Source: Curtobacterium sp. MCLR17_032 (GTDB lineage: Bacteria; Actinomycetota; Actinomycetes; Actinomycetales; Microbacteriaceae). From it: a stretch of DNA of 64,000 bases. Below are positions 49,978 to 61,552 of this stretch, piece by piece. The notes below the pieces were generated by a model. The model saw only the letters and a list, made by a program, of their open reading frames with translations, was not told where the DNA came from and searched no databases. The DNA lies in NCBI RefSeq assembly GCF_003234795.2, contig NZ_CP126268.1, positions 1,922,001 through 1,986,000 on the forward strand. The letters are read 5' to 3'. Position 1 is the stretch's first letter, and every line of letters begins with the position of its first letter. The position numbers and the translations under genes are program-made.

Positions 49978-50757
49978 CTAGAGACCGACGTGCTGCTGGA
50001 ACCGCGCGATGGCGGCGAACTCCTGCACGTCGAGGGACGCGCCGCCGACGAGCGCGCCGTCGACGTCGGGCTCGCGGAGGAAGCCGGCGATGTTGCCCGA
50101 CTTCACCGAACCGCCGTACAGGATGCGCGTGTCGGCGGCCGCCTGGTCACCCCAGGCAGCGGCGATCCCGCGACGCAACGCGGCACACTCGTCCTGCGCC
50201 TGCTCGGCCGTGGCGGCCTGGCCGGAGCCGATCGCCCAGACCGGTTCGTACGCGACGACGATCTCGGACGGCTGCACCGCCCCGAGGACGACCTGCAGCT
50301 GCTCGACCGGCACGACGCCGGCTCCGCGCTGCTCACGCTGTTCGCCGGTCTCGCCGACGCACACGACCGGGACCAGGCCGTGCTTCACGGCAGCAGCGGT
50401 CTTCGCGGCGACGACCTCGTCGGTCTCACCGTGCATGGTGCGACGCTCGGAGTGTCCGACGATGACGTACTTCGCGTCGAGTGCGGCGAGGAAGGCCCCC
50501 GAGATGTCCCCGGTGTAGGCACCGGAGTCGTACTGCGACAGGTCCTGGGCGCCGAACGCCAGCGACAGCTTGTCCGCCGAGATCAGCGTCTGCACGCTGC
50601 GCAGGTCGGTGAAGGGCGGGAAGACGGCGACCTCGACGTCGGCGTGGTCGTGACGGGCGTCCTTGAGGGTCCACGCGAGCTTCTGGACCGTGGCGATGGC
50701 CTGGAGGTGGTCCAGGTTCATCTTCCAGTTGCCAGCGATCAAGGGGGTGCGGTTCAT
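49978..50757 (-). CDS. tpiA: Triosephosphate isomerase
   Basis: A 259-residue TIM-barrel enzyme interconverting dihydroxyacetone phosphate and glyceraldehyde-3-phosphate. Lys12 in AGNWKMN, His102 in VIVGHSERR and Glu171 in [13 protein letters not shown] are the catalytic residues, and [11 protein letters not shown] near the C-terminus binds phosphate. ATG with GGGAGGG upstream. It lies 43 bp after pgk in gap-pgk-tpiA and is ended by a strong hairpin. Confidence 0.96.
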   Translation of the reverse strand: MNRTPLIAGNWKMNLDHLQAIATVQKLAWTLKDARHDHADVEVAVFPPFTDLRSVQTLISADKLSLAFGAQDLSQYDSGAYTGDISGAFLAALDAKYVIVGHSERRTMHGETDEVVAAKTAAAVKHGLVPVVCVGETGEQREQRGAGVVPVEQLQVVLGAVQPSEIVVAYEPVWAIGSGQAATAEQAQDECAALRRGIAAAWGDQAAADTRILYGGSVKSGNIAGFLREPDVDGALVGGASLDVQEFAAIARFQQHVGL

Positions 50758-50800
50758 GCTGTGCCCTCCCGAGCATCACCAGCGACGAGCGGCGTGCGGG

Positions 50801-52018
50801 TCATGCGGACCATCCCAGGGCTTCGAGGCCGGGGAGCGACTTGCCCTCGAGGAACTCGAGGCTCGCCCCGCCACCGGTGGAGATGTGGCCGAACTGGTCG
50901 TCGGTGAAGCCGAGCGACCGGACAGCGGCGGCGGAGTCGCCACCACCGACCACGCCGAGGCCGTCGACCTCGGTCAGTGCCTGGGCGACGGTCTTCGTGC
51001 CGGCGGCGAAGGCCGGGAACTCGAACACGCCCATCGGGCCGTTCCAGAACACCGTCTTCGAGGCGGCGACCGCACGGGCGAACCGCTCGGCCGTCTCGGG
51101 CCCGATGTCCAGGCCGATGCCGTCCGTGCCGAACGCGGACGACTCGATGGCGTCCGCGGCGACCGTCTCGTGCTCGGCGTCCGCGGCGAACCCGGAGGCC
51201 ACCACGACGTCGGTCGGTAGGTCGATCGTCACGCCGAGCTCGATCGCCCGCGACAGGTACTCGCGCACGGTGTCGAGCTGGTCCTGCTCGAGCAGCGACT
51301 TCGCCACCCCGTGGCCCTGGGCCGCGAGGAAGGTGAAGAGCATGCCGCCGCCGATGCAGATCGTGTCGACCCGCGGCAGGAGGTGGTCGATGACGCCGAG
51401 CTTGTCGCTGACCTTCGAACCACCGAGGACGACCGTGTACGGCCGCTCCGGGTCCTTGGTCAGGCGCTCGAGCACGGTCAGTTCCTGCTCGATGAGCTGA
51501 CCGGCAGCGCTCGGGAGCGCCGATGCCAGCTCGTACACGGAGGCCTGCTTGCGGTGTACGACGCCGAAGCCGTCGGAGACGAAGGCGTCCCCGAGCGCGG
51601 CGATGCGCTCCGCGAAGGCCGTGCGCTCGGCGGCGTCCTTCGAGGTCTCCTCCGGGTTGAAGCGGAGGTTCTCGAGCAGCAGGACGTCACCGTCCTCGAG
51701 GGCCTCGGCAGCCGCGGTCGCTTCGTCGCCGACGGTCTCGTCGACGAAGGTGACCGGCTTGCCGAGCAGCTCGGACAGCCGCTGGGCGACGGGCGCGAGC
51801 GAGTACTCGGGCTTCCGTTCGCCGTCGGGCCGGCCGAGGTGGGACACCACGACCACGCGCGCGCCAGCGGTGATCAGGGTGTTCAGGGTGGTGAGCGACG
51901 CCCGCACGCGGCCGTCGTCCGTGATCGTGCCGTCCTTGAGCGGGACGTTCAGGTCACAGCGGACGACGACACGCTTGCCGGCGAGGTCGCCGAGGTCCTC
52001 GAGGGTGCGGAGAGCCAT
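50801..52018 (-). CDS. pgk: Phosphoglycerate kinase
   Basis: A 405-residue glycolytic kinase. [14 protein letters not shown] near residues 17-30 and [24 protein letters not shown] form the phosphoglycerate side; [19 protein letters not shown] and [18 protein letters not shown] form the nucleotide side; [26 protein letters not shown] is the usual C-terminus. It starts 4 bp after the gap stop, so the two are coupled. Confidence 0.96.
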   Translation of the reverse strand: MALRTLEDLGDLAGKRVVVRCDLNVPLKDGTITDDGRVRASLTTLNTLITAGARVVVVSHLGRPDGERKPEYSLAPVAQRLSELLGKPVTFVDETVGDEATAAAEALEDGDVLLLENLRFNPEETSKDAAERTAFAERIAALGDAFVSDGFGVVHRKQASVYELASALPSAAGQLIEQELTVLERLTKDPERPYTVVLGGSKVSDKLGVIDHLLPRVDTICIGGGMLFTFLAAQGHGVAKSLLEQDQLDTVREYLSRAIELGVTIDLPTDVVVASGFAADAEHETVAADAIESSAFGTDGIGLDIGPETAERFARAVAASKTVFWNGPMGVFEFPAFAAGTKTVAQALTEVDGLGVVGGGDSAAAVRSLGFTDDQFGHISTGGGASLEFLEGKSLPGLEALGWSA

Positions 52019-52022
52019 CAGG

Positions 52023-53153
<1,131 letters not shown>

Positions 53154-53160
53154 CTAGCAG

Positions 53161-53232
53161 CCGGACCCCCGCGGACCGCCTGCATGACGCCGTTGCGGGG
53201 ACGGGTCGGGTGCGGCGACCACGGGGGTCCGG
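53161..53232. terminator. Inverted repeat after whiA
   Basis: CCGGACCCCCG (53161) and CGGGGGTCCGG (53222) are perfect 11-bp arms between whiA and the gap promoter; possible terminator of the uvr-whiA transcript. Confidence 0.5.
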
Positions 53233-53295
53233 CGGCCGGTCAGCGAGCTGCCCGGCGGAGGGTGAGACCGGCGCAGGGTGCGGCCGCCGCTGTAC

Positions 53296-54276
53296 TCAGG
53301 CGCCCTCGAGCTCTTCCGGCACGCTGGCCTCGGTCCCGGGGATGCCGAGGTCGCTGGCGCGCTTGTCGGCCATCGCGAGCAGGCGGCGGATGCGTCCGGC
53401 GATCGCGTCCTTCGTCATGGGCGGGTCCGCGTGCTGGCCGAGCTCGTCGAGCGAGGCGTCGCGGTGCTCCAGGCGCAGGGCCCCGGCGTACTGCAGGTGG
53501 TCGGGGACCTCGTCGCCGAGGATCTCCAGGGCACGTTCGACCCGGGCACACGCGGCGACGGCGGCCTGCGCGGAACGACGGAGGTTCGCGTCGTCGAAGT
53601 TCACCAGGCGGTTGGCGGTGGCACGGACCTCGCGGCGCTGGCGCATCTCCTCCCAGTCGGCGGTCGTGCGGGCGGCGCCCATCGCGGTGAGCATCTGACC
53701 GATCGCCTCACCGTCGCGGATCACGACGCGGTGCACGCCGCGGACCTCGCGGCCCTTCGCGGCGATGCCGAGGCGCGACGCTGCTCCGACGAGGGCCATC
53801 GCGGCCTCGTTGCCGGGGCACGTGACCTCGAGTGCCGCGGCACGGCCCGGGTCGGTCAGGGTGCCGGACGCCAGGAACGCACCGCGCCAGATGGCTGCGA
53901 GGTCCTCGCGGTTGCCGGTGGTCAGCCGGTTGGGGAGGCCCCGCACCGGTCGGCGTCGGGCGTCCATCAGGCCGGTCTGGCGGGCGAGCGTCTCGCCGGC
54001 CTCGAGCACACGCACGAGGTAGCGGGTCCCGCGACGCGAGGACGCGGTGGACCCGACGGAGGCCTCGCTGCGGACGCCGTAGAGCTCGGCGAGGTCCTTG
54101 CGGACGCGGTGCACGATGATCCGGGTGTCGAGCTCGACCTCGACCGCGATGCGGCCGGAGATGACGTGCAGGCCCCCGGCGAAGCGCAGGACGGTCGCGA
54201 GTTCGGCGGCGCGGACCGTGTTCCGGTTGACGACGACCCTGGCCAGCTCGTCCTTCACCTCGGCAGTCAACGGCAC
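53296..54276 (-). CDS. whiA: Sporulation-type transcription regulator WhiA
   Basis: A 326-residue DNA-binding protein found across Gram-positive bacteria, with an N-terminal homing-endonuclease-like fold and a C-terminal helix-turn-helix. [27 protein letters not shown] and [26 protein letters not shown] belong to the first; [34 protein letters not shown] is the DNA-binding part. In non-sporulating relatives it controls cell division and chromosome genes. GTG start with AAGGA upstream; 78 bp after rapZ. Confidence 0.94.
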   Translation of the reverse strand: MPLTAEVKDELARVVVNRNTVRAAELATVLRFAGGLHVISGRIAVEVELDTRIIVHRVRKDLAELYGVRSEASVGSTASSRRGTRYLVRVLEAGETLARQTGLMDARRRPVRGLPNRLTTGNREDLAAIWRGAFLASGTLTDPGRAAALEVTCPGNEAAMALVGAASRLGIAAKGREVRGVHRVVIRDGEAIGQMLTAMGAARTTADWEEMRQRREVRATANRLVNFDDANLRRSAQAAVAACARVERALEILGDEVPDHLQYAGALRLEHRDASLDELGQHADPPMTKDAIAGRIRRLLAMADKRASDLGIPGTEASVPEELEGA

Positions 54277-54354
54277 GGCATCATTCCTTACGTTCTTCGG
54301 GGTGGGGCTCTGCGGTCCCGGGGCGCACGCGTGTGGAGGCGGCCGGTGGGACGG

Positions 54355-55242
54355 TCACTCCCGGCCGAGATCTCGGTTCTTCACACGCACGGCGACGTTG
54401 GGCATCCCGCGGAGCAGGTTCGCCAACTCGGCGACGATGGCGACCGAACGGTGCTTGCCGCCGGTACAGCCGATGGCGATCGTAGCGTGTCTTTTGTTCT
54501 CGCGCTGGTACCCCTCGAAGACCGGCTCCAGGACGGAGGCGTAGCGGTCGACGAACGGACGGGCCCCGGACTGCTCCATGACGTAGTCCGAGACGGGCTT
54601 GTCGAGGCCCGTGTGCGCCCGGAGTTCCGGCACCCAGTAGGGGTTCGGGATGAACCGCACGTCGGCCACCATGTCGGCGTCGGTGGGCAGTCCGTACTTG
54701 AACCCGAAGCTCATCAGCGTCACCTGGACCCCGACGAACCGGTCCTCGGCGAACCGCTCGGTGACGGCGTTCGCCAGCTGGTGGATGTTCAGGTCGGAGG
54801 TGTCGATGATCAGGTCGGACGCCTCGCGCAGCCCGAGCAACCGGGTGCGTTCCCGGGCGATGCCGTCGAGCAGCGTGTCCTCGCCCTGCAGCGGGTGTGG
54901 GCGACGGACCTGCTCGAACCGCCGCACCAGGACCTGGTCGGTGGCCTCGAGGAACAGCACCCGGACCCGGGCGCTCGTGCTCTCGCGCAGGGACTGCACG
55001 GCGCGCTCCGGGTCGGTGAAGAACCGCCCACCGCGGACGTCGACGACCGTCGCGATCTTCGGGATCGACTCCCCCGCGCGGTCCGCCAGGTCGGTGAGCG
55101 GCCCGAGCATCTGCGTCGGCAGGTTGTCGACGACGTACCAGCCGAGGTCCTCGAGCGCCTTGCCGACCGTCGACCGCCCCGCACCGGACATGCCCGTCAC
55201 GATCAGGACGTCGTGCTGTTGCTGCGAGGTGGTGTCGGTCAT
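54355..55242 (-). CDS. rapZ: RNase adapter / nucleotide-binding protein RapZ
   Basis: A 295-residue protein with Walker [10 protein letters not shown] at 17-25 and the C-terminal domain ending in [20 protein letters not shown], the defining RapZ/YvcJ feature. [13 protein letters not shown] and [30 protein letters not shown] are conserved. In enteric bacteria it guides RNA decay and senses amino-sugar precursors; in Gram-positives it is linked to cell-wall precursor control. It lies between uvrC and whiA. Confidence 0.95.
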   Translation of the reverse strand: MTDTTSQQQHDVLIVTGMSGAGRSTVGKALEDLGWYVVDNLPTQMLGPLTDLADRAGESIPKIATVVDVRGGRFFTDPERAVQSLRESTSARVRVLFLEATDQVLVRRFEQVRRPHPLQGEDTLLDGIARERTRLLGLREASDLIIDTSDLNIHQLANAVTERFAEDRFVGVQVTLMSFGFKYGLPTDADMVADVRFIPNPYWVPELRAHTGLDKPVSDYVMEQSGARPFVDRYASVLEPVFEGYQRENKRHATIAIGCTGGKHRSVAIVAELANLLRGMPNVAVRVKNRDLGRE

Positions 55243-55374
55243 CTGCGAAGGGGCTCCATCGTGGTGTGGCCGGGCGGGTCGCCCGTCGGAGCCGGGCGCG
55301 GAGCGCTCGGCATGGGTGGGCCCGCGGACCCTCGGGCTGTCCGCCCTGGGTCCGCGTCCAGGCTACCGTCCGAC

Positions 55375-55452
55375 CGGGAGGCCCGTGCCGGGGTCACGCA
55401 GGCCGGTGCGGACCGTCCGGGGTCGTCTCGGGGACGCGCACCGGGCCTCCCG
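55375..55452. repeat. Extended GGGAGGCCCGT palindromic repeat overlapping the uvrC 3' end
   Basis: Left arm CCGGGAGGCCCGTGCC (from 55375) lies past the uvrC stop and right arm CGCACCGGGCCTCCCGG (to 55452) lies within the uvrC coding sequence; the stop codon at 55394-55396 is inside the element. Confidence 0.75.
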
Positions 55453-57523
55453 GCTGTGGCGCGCTGGACGGTGCCGACGCGCTGGCCAGTTCCGGAACAC
55501 TGGCCGGTTCGGGAGCACTGGCCGGTTCGGGTGCGCTGGCCGACTCGGGGGCACTGACGGGCACGGTCGTGAGCTTCCGGACCACCGCGGCCGCGGTCGC
55601 CGGTCCGACGCCGGGGACCTCGGCGACCTCCTCTGCCGTCGCCTGCCGGAGCCGGGCGACGGAACCGAAGTGCTTGAGCAGCGCCGAGACCCGGTTCGGC
55701 CCGAGTCCGGGGATCTCGGACAGCTGCGAGCGGACGTCGCGCTTCCGCCGGGTGCGCTGGTGCGTGATCGCGAACCGGTGTGCCTCGTCGCGGAGGCGTT
55801 GGATGAGGAACAGCGCCTCGGAGTTGCGCGGCAGGATCACCGGGAAGTCGTCGTCCGGCAGCCACAGCTCTTCCAGCCGCTTCGCGATGCCGACCAGGGC
55901 GATGTCGCGGACCCCGGCTTCGTCGAGGGCCCGCTTCGCCGCCGCGACCTGCGGTTGCCCACCGTCGACGACGAGCAGCTGCGGGCGGTACGCGAACCGC
56001 TTCGAGGGCTTCGTGCCCTCGACCACGCCGTCGGCCGTGACGTCCGGGACGTCCGGCACGGCCGCGTCTTCGTCGAGCCGGGCCAGGCGGCGCGTGAGCA
56101 CCTGGTACATGCTGTCGGTGTCGTCGGTGGTCTCGGCGATCGTGTAGCGGCGGTACTGGTCCTTGCGCGGCAGGCCGTCCTCGAACACGACCATCGACGC
56201 GACGACGTTCGTGCCCTGCAGGTGCGAGATGTCGTAGCACTCCATCCGCAGCGGAGCCTCGGACATGCCCAGTGCCTCCTGGATGTCCGCCAGGGCCGCC
56301 GCCCGGGTCGTGTAGTCGGCCGAGCGCTTGGTCTTGTAGAGCATCAGCGCCTGCTGGGCGTTCTGCGACGCGGTCCGGGCCAAGCCCGCTCGGTCCCCAC
56401 GCTGCGCGGTGCTGAGCTTCGTGCCACGGCCCCCACGGCGGTCGCTGAGCCACTGCTGGAGGGCGTCGGCGTCGTCCGGCAGCACCGGCACCACGACCTC
56501 TCGCGGCGGTCCGTCGTTCGCCACACCCGGCGTCGGGTCGGCGCTCGCCTGCATGAGCAGTGCGCCGTCGGCACCGGTCGACAGCCCGTCGTCGGCGTAG
56601 ACGCCCTGCACGATCTGCTCGACGAGGTCGCCCGTGCTGATGTCGAGCTCCTTGTCGACGACCCAGCCGCGGACACCACGGATGCGCCCGCCCCGGACCG
56701 AGAACAGCTGCACGGCCGCGGCGAGCTCGTCCTCGGCGATGCCGAACAGGTCGAGGTCGACCGAGTCCTTGAGCACCACGGCGGACTTCTCGAGGACCGC
56801 TTCGAGCGCCTCGACCTGGTCACGGAAGCGCGCGGCCTGCTCGTACTGCATGGCGTCCGCCGACGCTGCCATCCGCTGCCGGAGCTGGGTGATGACGCGG
56901 CGGTCGTAGCTGCCCATGAAGCGGACGAACTCCTCGACGAGCGCGCGGTGCTCCTCGATGGTCACGCGCTGCGAGCAGGGACCGCCGCACTTGCCGATCT
57001 GCCCGGGGAAGCAGGGCTTGCCGGTCTGCATGGCCCGCTTGTACGAGGACTCCGAGCAGGTGCGGATCGGGAAGACCTTGATCATCAGGTCGATCGTGTC
57101 GTGCACCGCCCAGATCTTCGGGTACGGGCCGAAGTACTTGGCGCCCTTGATCTTCCGGTTCCGGGTCACCATCACCCGGGGTGCCTCGTCCGCCATCGTG
57201 ATCGCCATGTACGGGTAGGACTTGTCGTCCCGGAACTTGACGTTGAACGGCGGATCGAACTCCTTGATCCACGTGTACTCGAGCTGCAGCGCTTCGATCT
57301 CGGACCCGACGGTGGTCCACTCGACGCTCTTCGCCGTCAGGACCATCCGCCGGGTGCGTTCGTGCAGGGTCGGCAGCGGTGCGAAGTAGTTGCTCAGGCG
57401 GGCCCGGAGGTTCTTCGCCTTGCCGACGTAGAGCACCCGACCGTTGCCGTCACGCCATCGGTAGACGCCCGGGTCGGTCGGGATCTCCCCCGCCTTCGGC
57501 CGCCAGGAGACGGTGTCGGCCAC
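55394..57523 (-). CDS. uvrC: Excinuclease ABC subunit C
   Basis: A 709-residue nuclease that cuts damaged DNA on both sides of a lesion. The GIY-YIG domain opens with [26 protein letters not shown]; a UVR motif lies around residues 210-240 ([18 protein letters not shown]); the RNase H-like nuclease part has [19 protein letters not shown] and [16 protein letters not shown]; two helix-hairpin-helix segments follow ([30 protein letters not shown]). The last ~60 residues are a Ser/Ala/Pro/Glu repeat. GTG directly follows the uvrA stop. Confidence 0.95.
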   Translation of the reverse strand: MADTVSWRPKAGEIPTDPGVYRWRDGNGRVLYVGKAKNLRARLSNYFAPLPTLHERTRRMVLTAKSVEWTTVGSEIEALQLEYTWIKEFDPPFNVKFRDDKSYPYMAITMADEAPRVMVTRNRKIKGAKYFGPYPKIWAVHDTIDLMIKVFPIRTCSESSYKRAMQTGKPCFPGQIGKCGGPCSQRVTIEEHRALVEEFVRFMGSYDRRVITQLRQRMAASADAMQYEQAARFRDQVEALEAVLEKSAVVLKDSVDLDLFGIAEDELAAAVQLFSVRGGRIRGVRGWVVDKELDISTGDLVEQIVQGVYADDGLSTGADGALLMQASADPTPGVANDGPPREVVVPVLPDDADALQQWLSDRRGGRGTKLSTAQRGDRAGLARTASQNAQQALMLYKTKRSADYTTRAAALADIQEALGMSEAPLRMECYDISHLQGTNVVASMVVFEDGLPRKDQYRRYTIAETTDDTDSMYQVLTRRLARLDEDAAVPDVPDVTADGVVEGTKPSKRFAYRPQLLVVDGGQPQVAAAKRALDEAGVRDIALVGIAKRLEELWLPDDDFPVILPRNSEALFLIQRLRDEAHRFAITHQRTRRKRDVRSQLSEIPGLGPNRVSALLKHFGSVARLRQATAEEVAEVPGVGPATAAAVVRKLTTVPVSAPESASAPEPASAPEPASVPELASASAPSSAPQPGGPVRVPETTPDGPHRPA
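55483..55556. repeat. 18-bp coding tandem repeat in uvrC C-terminus
   Basis: Four imperfect copies of CACTGGCCGGTTCGGGAG code for ASAPEP-type repeats outside the catalytic domains. Confidence 0.8.
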
Positions 57524-60500
57524 CTAGCGAGCCCCTGCCTTCTCTGCACCTGCTCGCCGTGCACCGACCGACCGCTGCTTGCCCACGCGGGCGTCCTGCG
57601 CCTCGAGGATCTCGCGGAGGAAGACACCGGTGTGGCTCTCCGGGACGTCGGCGACGTGCTCCGGCGTGCCGGTCGCGAGCACCGTGCCACCACCGGAACC
57701 ACCCTCGGGACCCATGTCGATGACCCAGTCGGCGGACTTGATGACGTCGAGGTTGTGCTCGATCGTGATGACGGTGTTGCCCTTGTCGACCAGCGACTGC
57801 AGCACGAGGAGGAGCTTCCGGACGTCCTCGAAGTGCAGACCCGTGGTCGGCTCGTCGAGCACGTACACGGTGCGGCCGTTCGAGCGACGCTGCAGCTCGG
57901 TCGCGAGCTTGACGCGCTGCGCCTCGCCACCCGACAGGGTCGTCGCGCTCTGCCCGAGTCGGACGTAGCCCAGGCCGACGTCGACCAGGGTCGCCATGTA
58001 GCGGTGGATCGCGGAGATCGGCTCGAAGAACTCGGCCGCCTCGCTGATCGGCATGTCCAGGACCTCGGAGATGCTCTTGCCCTTGTAGTGCACCTGCAGC
58101 GTCTCGCGGTTGTACCGGGCACCACCGCAGACCTCGCACGCGACGTAGACGTCGGGCAGGAAGTTCATCTCGATCTTGATCGTGCCGTCACCGGAGCAGT
58201 TCTCGCAGCGACCGCCCTTGACGTTGAAGCTGAAGCGACCGGGCTGGTAGCCGCGGGTCTTCGCCTCTTGCGTCTCGGCGAAGAGCTGCCGGATGCGGTC
58301 GAAGACGCCGGTGTAGGTCGCCGGGTTCGAGCGCGGGGTGCGGCCGATCGGTGCCTGGTCGACGTGCACGACCTTGTCGAGCTGGTCCAGGCCCTTCACC
58401 CGCGTGTGCTTGCCGGCGATGTGCCGGGCACCGTTGAGCTGGTTGGCGAGCACCTTGTAGAGGATGTCGTTGACCAGGGTGGACTTGCCGGAGCCGCTGA
58501 CGCCGGTGACCGCCGTGAACACGCCGAGCGGGAAGTCGACGTCCACGTCCTTGAGGTTGTTCGCCCGGGCACCCTGCACGGTGATGACCCGCTTGCGGTT
58601 CACCTTGCGGCGCTCGGACGGCATCTCGATCGAGCGGCGACCAGCCAGGTAGTCGCCCGTGATCGACTCGCGGTTCTCGATCATGTCGGCGTACGAACCG
58701 GAGTGCACGACCTTGCCGCCGTTGACGCCGGCACCGGGTCCGATGTCGACGACCCAGTCGGCGGTGCGGATGGTGTCCTCGTCGTGCTCGACGACGATGA
58801 GCGTGTTGCCGAGTTCCTTGAGCTTGACCAGGGTGTCGATCAGGCGGCGGTTGTCGCGCTGGTGCAGACCGATGCTCGGTTCGTCGAGGACGTAGAGCAC
58901 CCCGGTCAGGCCGGAGCCGATCTGCGTCGCCAGACGGATGCGCTGCGCTTCACCGCCGGAGAGCCCACCGGCGCCACGCGCCAGGGTCAGGTAGTTGAGG
59001 CCGACCTCGAGCAGGAACTCGAGACGGGCCCGGATCTCGCGCAGGACGGCCGCGGCGATGTGCGCCTCGCGCTTGGTCAGGGCGATGTCCGCCATGAACG
59101 CGTAGGCCTCGTCCAGGGCCATGCTCGTGACGTCGGCGATGCTGCGACCGTCCACGGTCACACCGAGCACCTCGGGCTTCAGGCGCGTGCCGTCGCAGAC
59201 CGGGCAGGGGACCTCACGCAGGTAGCCCTGGAAGCGCTGTCGCTGCGAGTCGGTCTCGGCCTCGGCGAACTTGCGCTCGATGTAGGGCATGACACCCTCG
59301 AACCCGCTCGTGTACCGCATCTCGCGGCCGAAGCGGTTCCGCCAGGACACCGAGACCTCGAAGTCCTTGCCGGTCAGGATCGCGGCCTGCACCGACGCGG
59401 GCAGCTGGCTCCACGGGGTGTCCATCCGGAAGCCGAGCTCCTTGCCGAGACCGGCGAGCAGCTTCTCGAAGTACGAGTACAGGCCGCTGGTACCGGTCCA
59501 GGGCAGCAGCACGCCGTCCTTCAGCGAGGCCTCGGGGTCACCGAGCACCAGGTCCGGGTCGACCGACATCCGGGTACCGAGACCGGAGCACTCCGGGCAG
59601 GCGCCGAACGGGGCGTTGAACGAGAACGTCCGCGGCTCGATCTCGGTCAGGGCCAGCGGGTGGTTGTTCGGGCAGGACAGGTTCTCGGAGTACGTCCGGA
59701 CCGCGCCGGGCCCCTCGTGGTCCACGAGGTCGATCGCCACGGTGCCGTCCGTCAGGCGCAGGGCCGTCTCGAGCGAGTCGGTCAGTCGTCCCAGGATGTC
59801 GTCGCTGGCGACCAGGCGGTCGACGATGACGGAGATGTCGTGCTTGACCTGCTTCTTCAGCGTCGGCGGGCTGCTCAGCTGGATCCGCTCACCGTCGACG
59901 ATGGCGCGCGAGTAGCCGGAGGCCGCGAGCTCCTGGAAGAGGTCGACGAACTCGCCCTTCTTCTTCGACACGATCGGCGCGAGCACCTGGAAGCGGGTGC
60001 CGCTCTCCTGCGTCATCAGCTGGTCGGCGATCTGCTGCACGCTCTGCTTGCTGATCACTTCACCGCAGACGGGGCAGTGCGGGATGCCGATGCGCGCCCA
60101 GAGCAGACGCATGTAGTCGTAGACCTCGGTGATGGTGCCCACCGTGGACCGCGGGTTGCGGTTCGTCGACTTCTGGTCGATCGACACCGCCGGCGACAGG
60201 CCCTCGATGAAGTCGACGTCGGGGCGGTCGACCTGGCCGAGGAACTGCCGGGCGTACGCCGACAGGGACTCGACGTAGCGCCGCTGGCCCTCGGCGAAGA
60301 TCGTGTCGAACGCCAGCGAGGACTTGCCCGAGCCGGACAGCCCGGTGAACACGACGAGCGAGTCACGTGGGATCTCGAGGTCGACGTCCCGGAGGTTGTG
60401 GACGCGCGCGCCACGGACGCTGAGCGTCGACGTGTCGTGCGGGGCCGTCCCGCCGGGCAGGTGCAGGTCCGACGGCTCGTCGAAGTCGTCCGGGCCGGAC

Positions 60501-60532
60501 GTGGCGGTTCCGCGGTCAGAGGTGATGGTCAT
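57524..60532 (-). CDS. uvrA: Excinuclease ABC subunit A
   Basis: A 1002-residue DNA damage sensor with two ABC ATPase modules. [16 protein letters not shown] and [15 protein letters not shown] are the Walker A motifs; zinc ligands appear as [19 protein letters not shown] and [35 protein letters not shown] occurs twice. An extra N-terminal 35 residues precede the usual start, but the ATG at 60532 follows a perfect TAGAAT by 8 nt. It sits between the SDR gene and uvrC. Confidence 0.96.
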   Translation of the reverse strand: MTITSDRGTATSGPDDFDEPSDLHLPGGTAPHDTSTLSVRGARVHNLRDVDLEIPRDSLVVFTGLSGSGKSSLAFDTIFAEGQRRYVESLSAYARQFLGQVDRPDVDFIEGLSPAVSIDQKSTNRNPRSTVGTITEVYDYMRLLWARIGIPHCPVCGEVISKQSVQQIADQLMTQESGTRFQVLAPIVSKKKGEFVDLFQELAASGYSRAIVDGERIQLSSPPTLKKQVKHDISVIVDRLVASDDILGRLTDSLETALRLTDGTVAIDLVDHEGPGAVRTYSENLSCPNNHPLALTEIEPRTFSFNAPFGACPECSGLGTRMSVDPDLVLGDPEASLKDGVLLPWTGTSGLYSYFEKLLAGLGKELGFRMDTPWSQLPASVQAAILTGKDFEVSVSWRNRFGREMRYTSGFEGVMPYIERKFAEAETDSQRQRFQGYLREVPCPVCDGTRLKPEVLGVTVDGRSIADVTSMALDEAYAFMADIALTKREAHIAAAVLREIRARLEFLLEVGLNYLTLARGAGGLSGGEAQRIRLATQIGSGLTGVLYVLDEPSIGLHQRDNRRLIDTLVKLKELGNTLIVVEHDEDTIRTADWVVDIGPGAGVNGGKVVHSGSYADMIENRESITGDYLAGRRSIEMPSERRKVNRKRVITVQGARANNLKDVDVDFPLGVFTAVTGVSGSGKSTLVNDILYKVLANQLNGARHIAGKHTRVKGLDQLDKVVHVDQAPIGRTPRSNPATYTGVFDRIRQLFAETQEAKTRGYQPGRFSFNVKGGRCENCSGDGTIKIEMNFLPDVYVACEVCGGARYNRETLQVHYKGKSISEVLDMPISEAAEFFEPISAIHRYMATLVDVGLGYVRLGQSATTLSGGEAQRVKLATELQRRSNGRTVYVLDEPTTGLHFEDVRKLLLVLQSLVDKGNTVITIEHNLDVIKSADWVIDMGPEGGSGGGTVLATGTPEHVADVPESHTGVFLREILEAQDARVGKQRSVGARRAGAEKAGAR

Positions 60533-60540
60533 CGCAGACG

Positions 60541-60546
60541 ATTCTA
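60541..60546 (-). promoter_or_regulatory. -10 hexamer TAGAAT, near-leaderless promoter of uvrA
   Basis: TAGAAT ends 8 nt before the ATG at 60532. I saw no clear LexA-type operator beside it. Confidence 0.6.
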
Positions 60547-60580
60547 CGAAGCCGGTCCGACAAACGCCCGCCGAGTCGGC

Positions 60581-61552
60581 TCAGTCGAGTGCGTCCAGAG
60601 CGAACGTGACGCCGGAGGCACGCTCGCTGGCGGTCCAGAGCCGCGCCGCCTCGAGCCGGTCGTGCGCCCGCGGTTCCGCCGGCACCACCGTTGCGCGTCC
60701 GCGGAGCTGGAACCAGCCGTCCGGCCCCCAGTACTCGCCGGAGCGGACGTCGTCGGCGACCGAGGCGTGCACGAGCGGGACCGCGCCGGCGTCCTTCCCC
60801 TGTGCGATCAACCGCTGACCGGGCCCGATCCACGACGGGTCGGACCGCGACGGTTCGGATTGCGACCGCTCGGAGCGCGATGGCTGGGGACGCGACTGCG
60901 CTCCCGCCGCCTGGGTCAGCGAGTCGAGCGCGAGCCCCGGGTGCGCGACGACGCTCGACACCGCGGACCCGGCGTCCGCCAGACGCTGGGCGAGCTCGAA
61001 CCCGAACAGCATCACCGCGAGCTTGCTCCGCGCGTACTGCCGGTAGCCGTTGTAGTACCCCGCGCCGAGCGGGTCGTGGCGATCGAGGGTCGCCCAGCGG
61101 TGGGAGATCGAGCCGAGGTGGACGATCCGCCCACCGGTGGCCTGCAGCATCGGCAGCACCAGGCCGGTCCAGGCGAAGTGGCCGAGGTGGTTCGTGCCGA
61201 TCTGCAGCTCGTGGCCCTGCGCGGTGGACTGCCGCTCGCGCGACCCGACCACCCCGGCGTTGTTGAGGACGGCGTGCACGGGCCCCATCGTGGCCAGGGT
61301 GTCGGCCGCCGCACGGACCGAGTCGAGGTCGGCCAGGTCGAGGTGGACGTGCTCGAGCACCGCGTCGGGGACCGCGGAGCGGATGCGGCGCTCGGCTGCC
61401 ACGGCCTTCTCGGGGTTGCGGGTCGCCAGGACCACCCGGTGCCCGGCTGCGGCGAGCTGCTGGGCGGCCTGGTACCCGAGACCGGCGCTGGCGCCCGTGA
61501 CGACGACGGTCCGCCGACCGGCACCGGTGCCGGTGCCGGGGTCAGACCACAT
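60581..61552 (-). CDS. Short-chain dehydrogenase/reductase, retinol-dehydrogenase-like
   Basis: A 323-residue SDR with TGASAGLG at 19-26 as cofactor loop, [13 protein letters not shown] and the catalytic [11 protein letters not shown]. The insert near residues 215-245 ([20 protein letters not shown]) is a low-complexity repeat in a surface loop that is usually short. The order and style resemble the WWOX/RDH group; substrate unknown. The ATG lies 11 bp inside the end of uvrB, so it is cotranscribed with uvrB although unrelated to repair. Confidence 0.85.
   Translation of the reverse strand: MWSDPGTGTGAGRRTVVVTGASAGLGYQAAQQLAAAGHRVVLATRNPEKAVAAERRIRSAVPDAVLEHVHLDLADLDSVRAAADTLATMGPVHAVLNNAGVVGSRERQSTAQGHELQIGTNHLGHFAWTGLVLPMLQATGGRIVHLGSISHRWATLDRHDPLGAGYYNGYRQYARSKLAVMLFGFELAQRLADAGSAVSSVVAHPGLALDSLTQAAGAQSRPQPSRSERSQSEPSRSDPSWIGPGQRLIAQGKDAGAVPLVHASVADDVRSGEYWGPDGWFQLRGRATVVPAEPRAHDRLEAARLWTASERASGVTFALDALD

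Noticed and set aside
60533..60580. LexA/SOS operator before uvrA
   Set aside because: No sequence close to the actinobacterial GAAC-N4-GTTC pattern could be found; uvrB upstream was checked with the same result.
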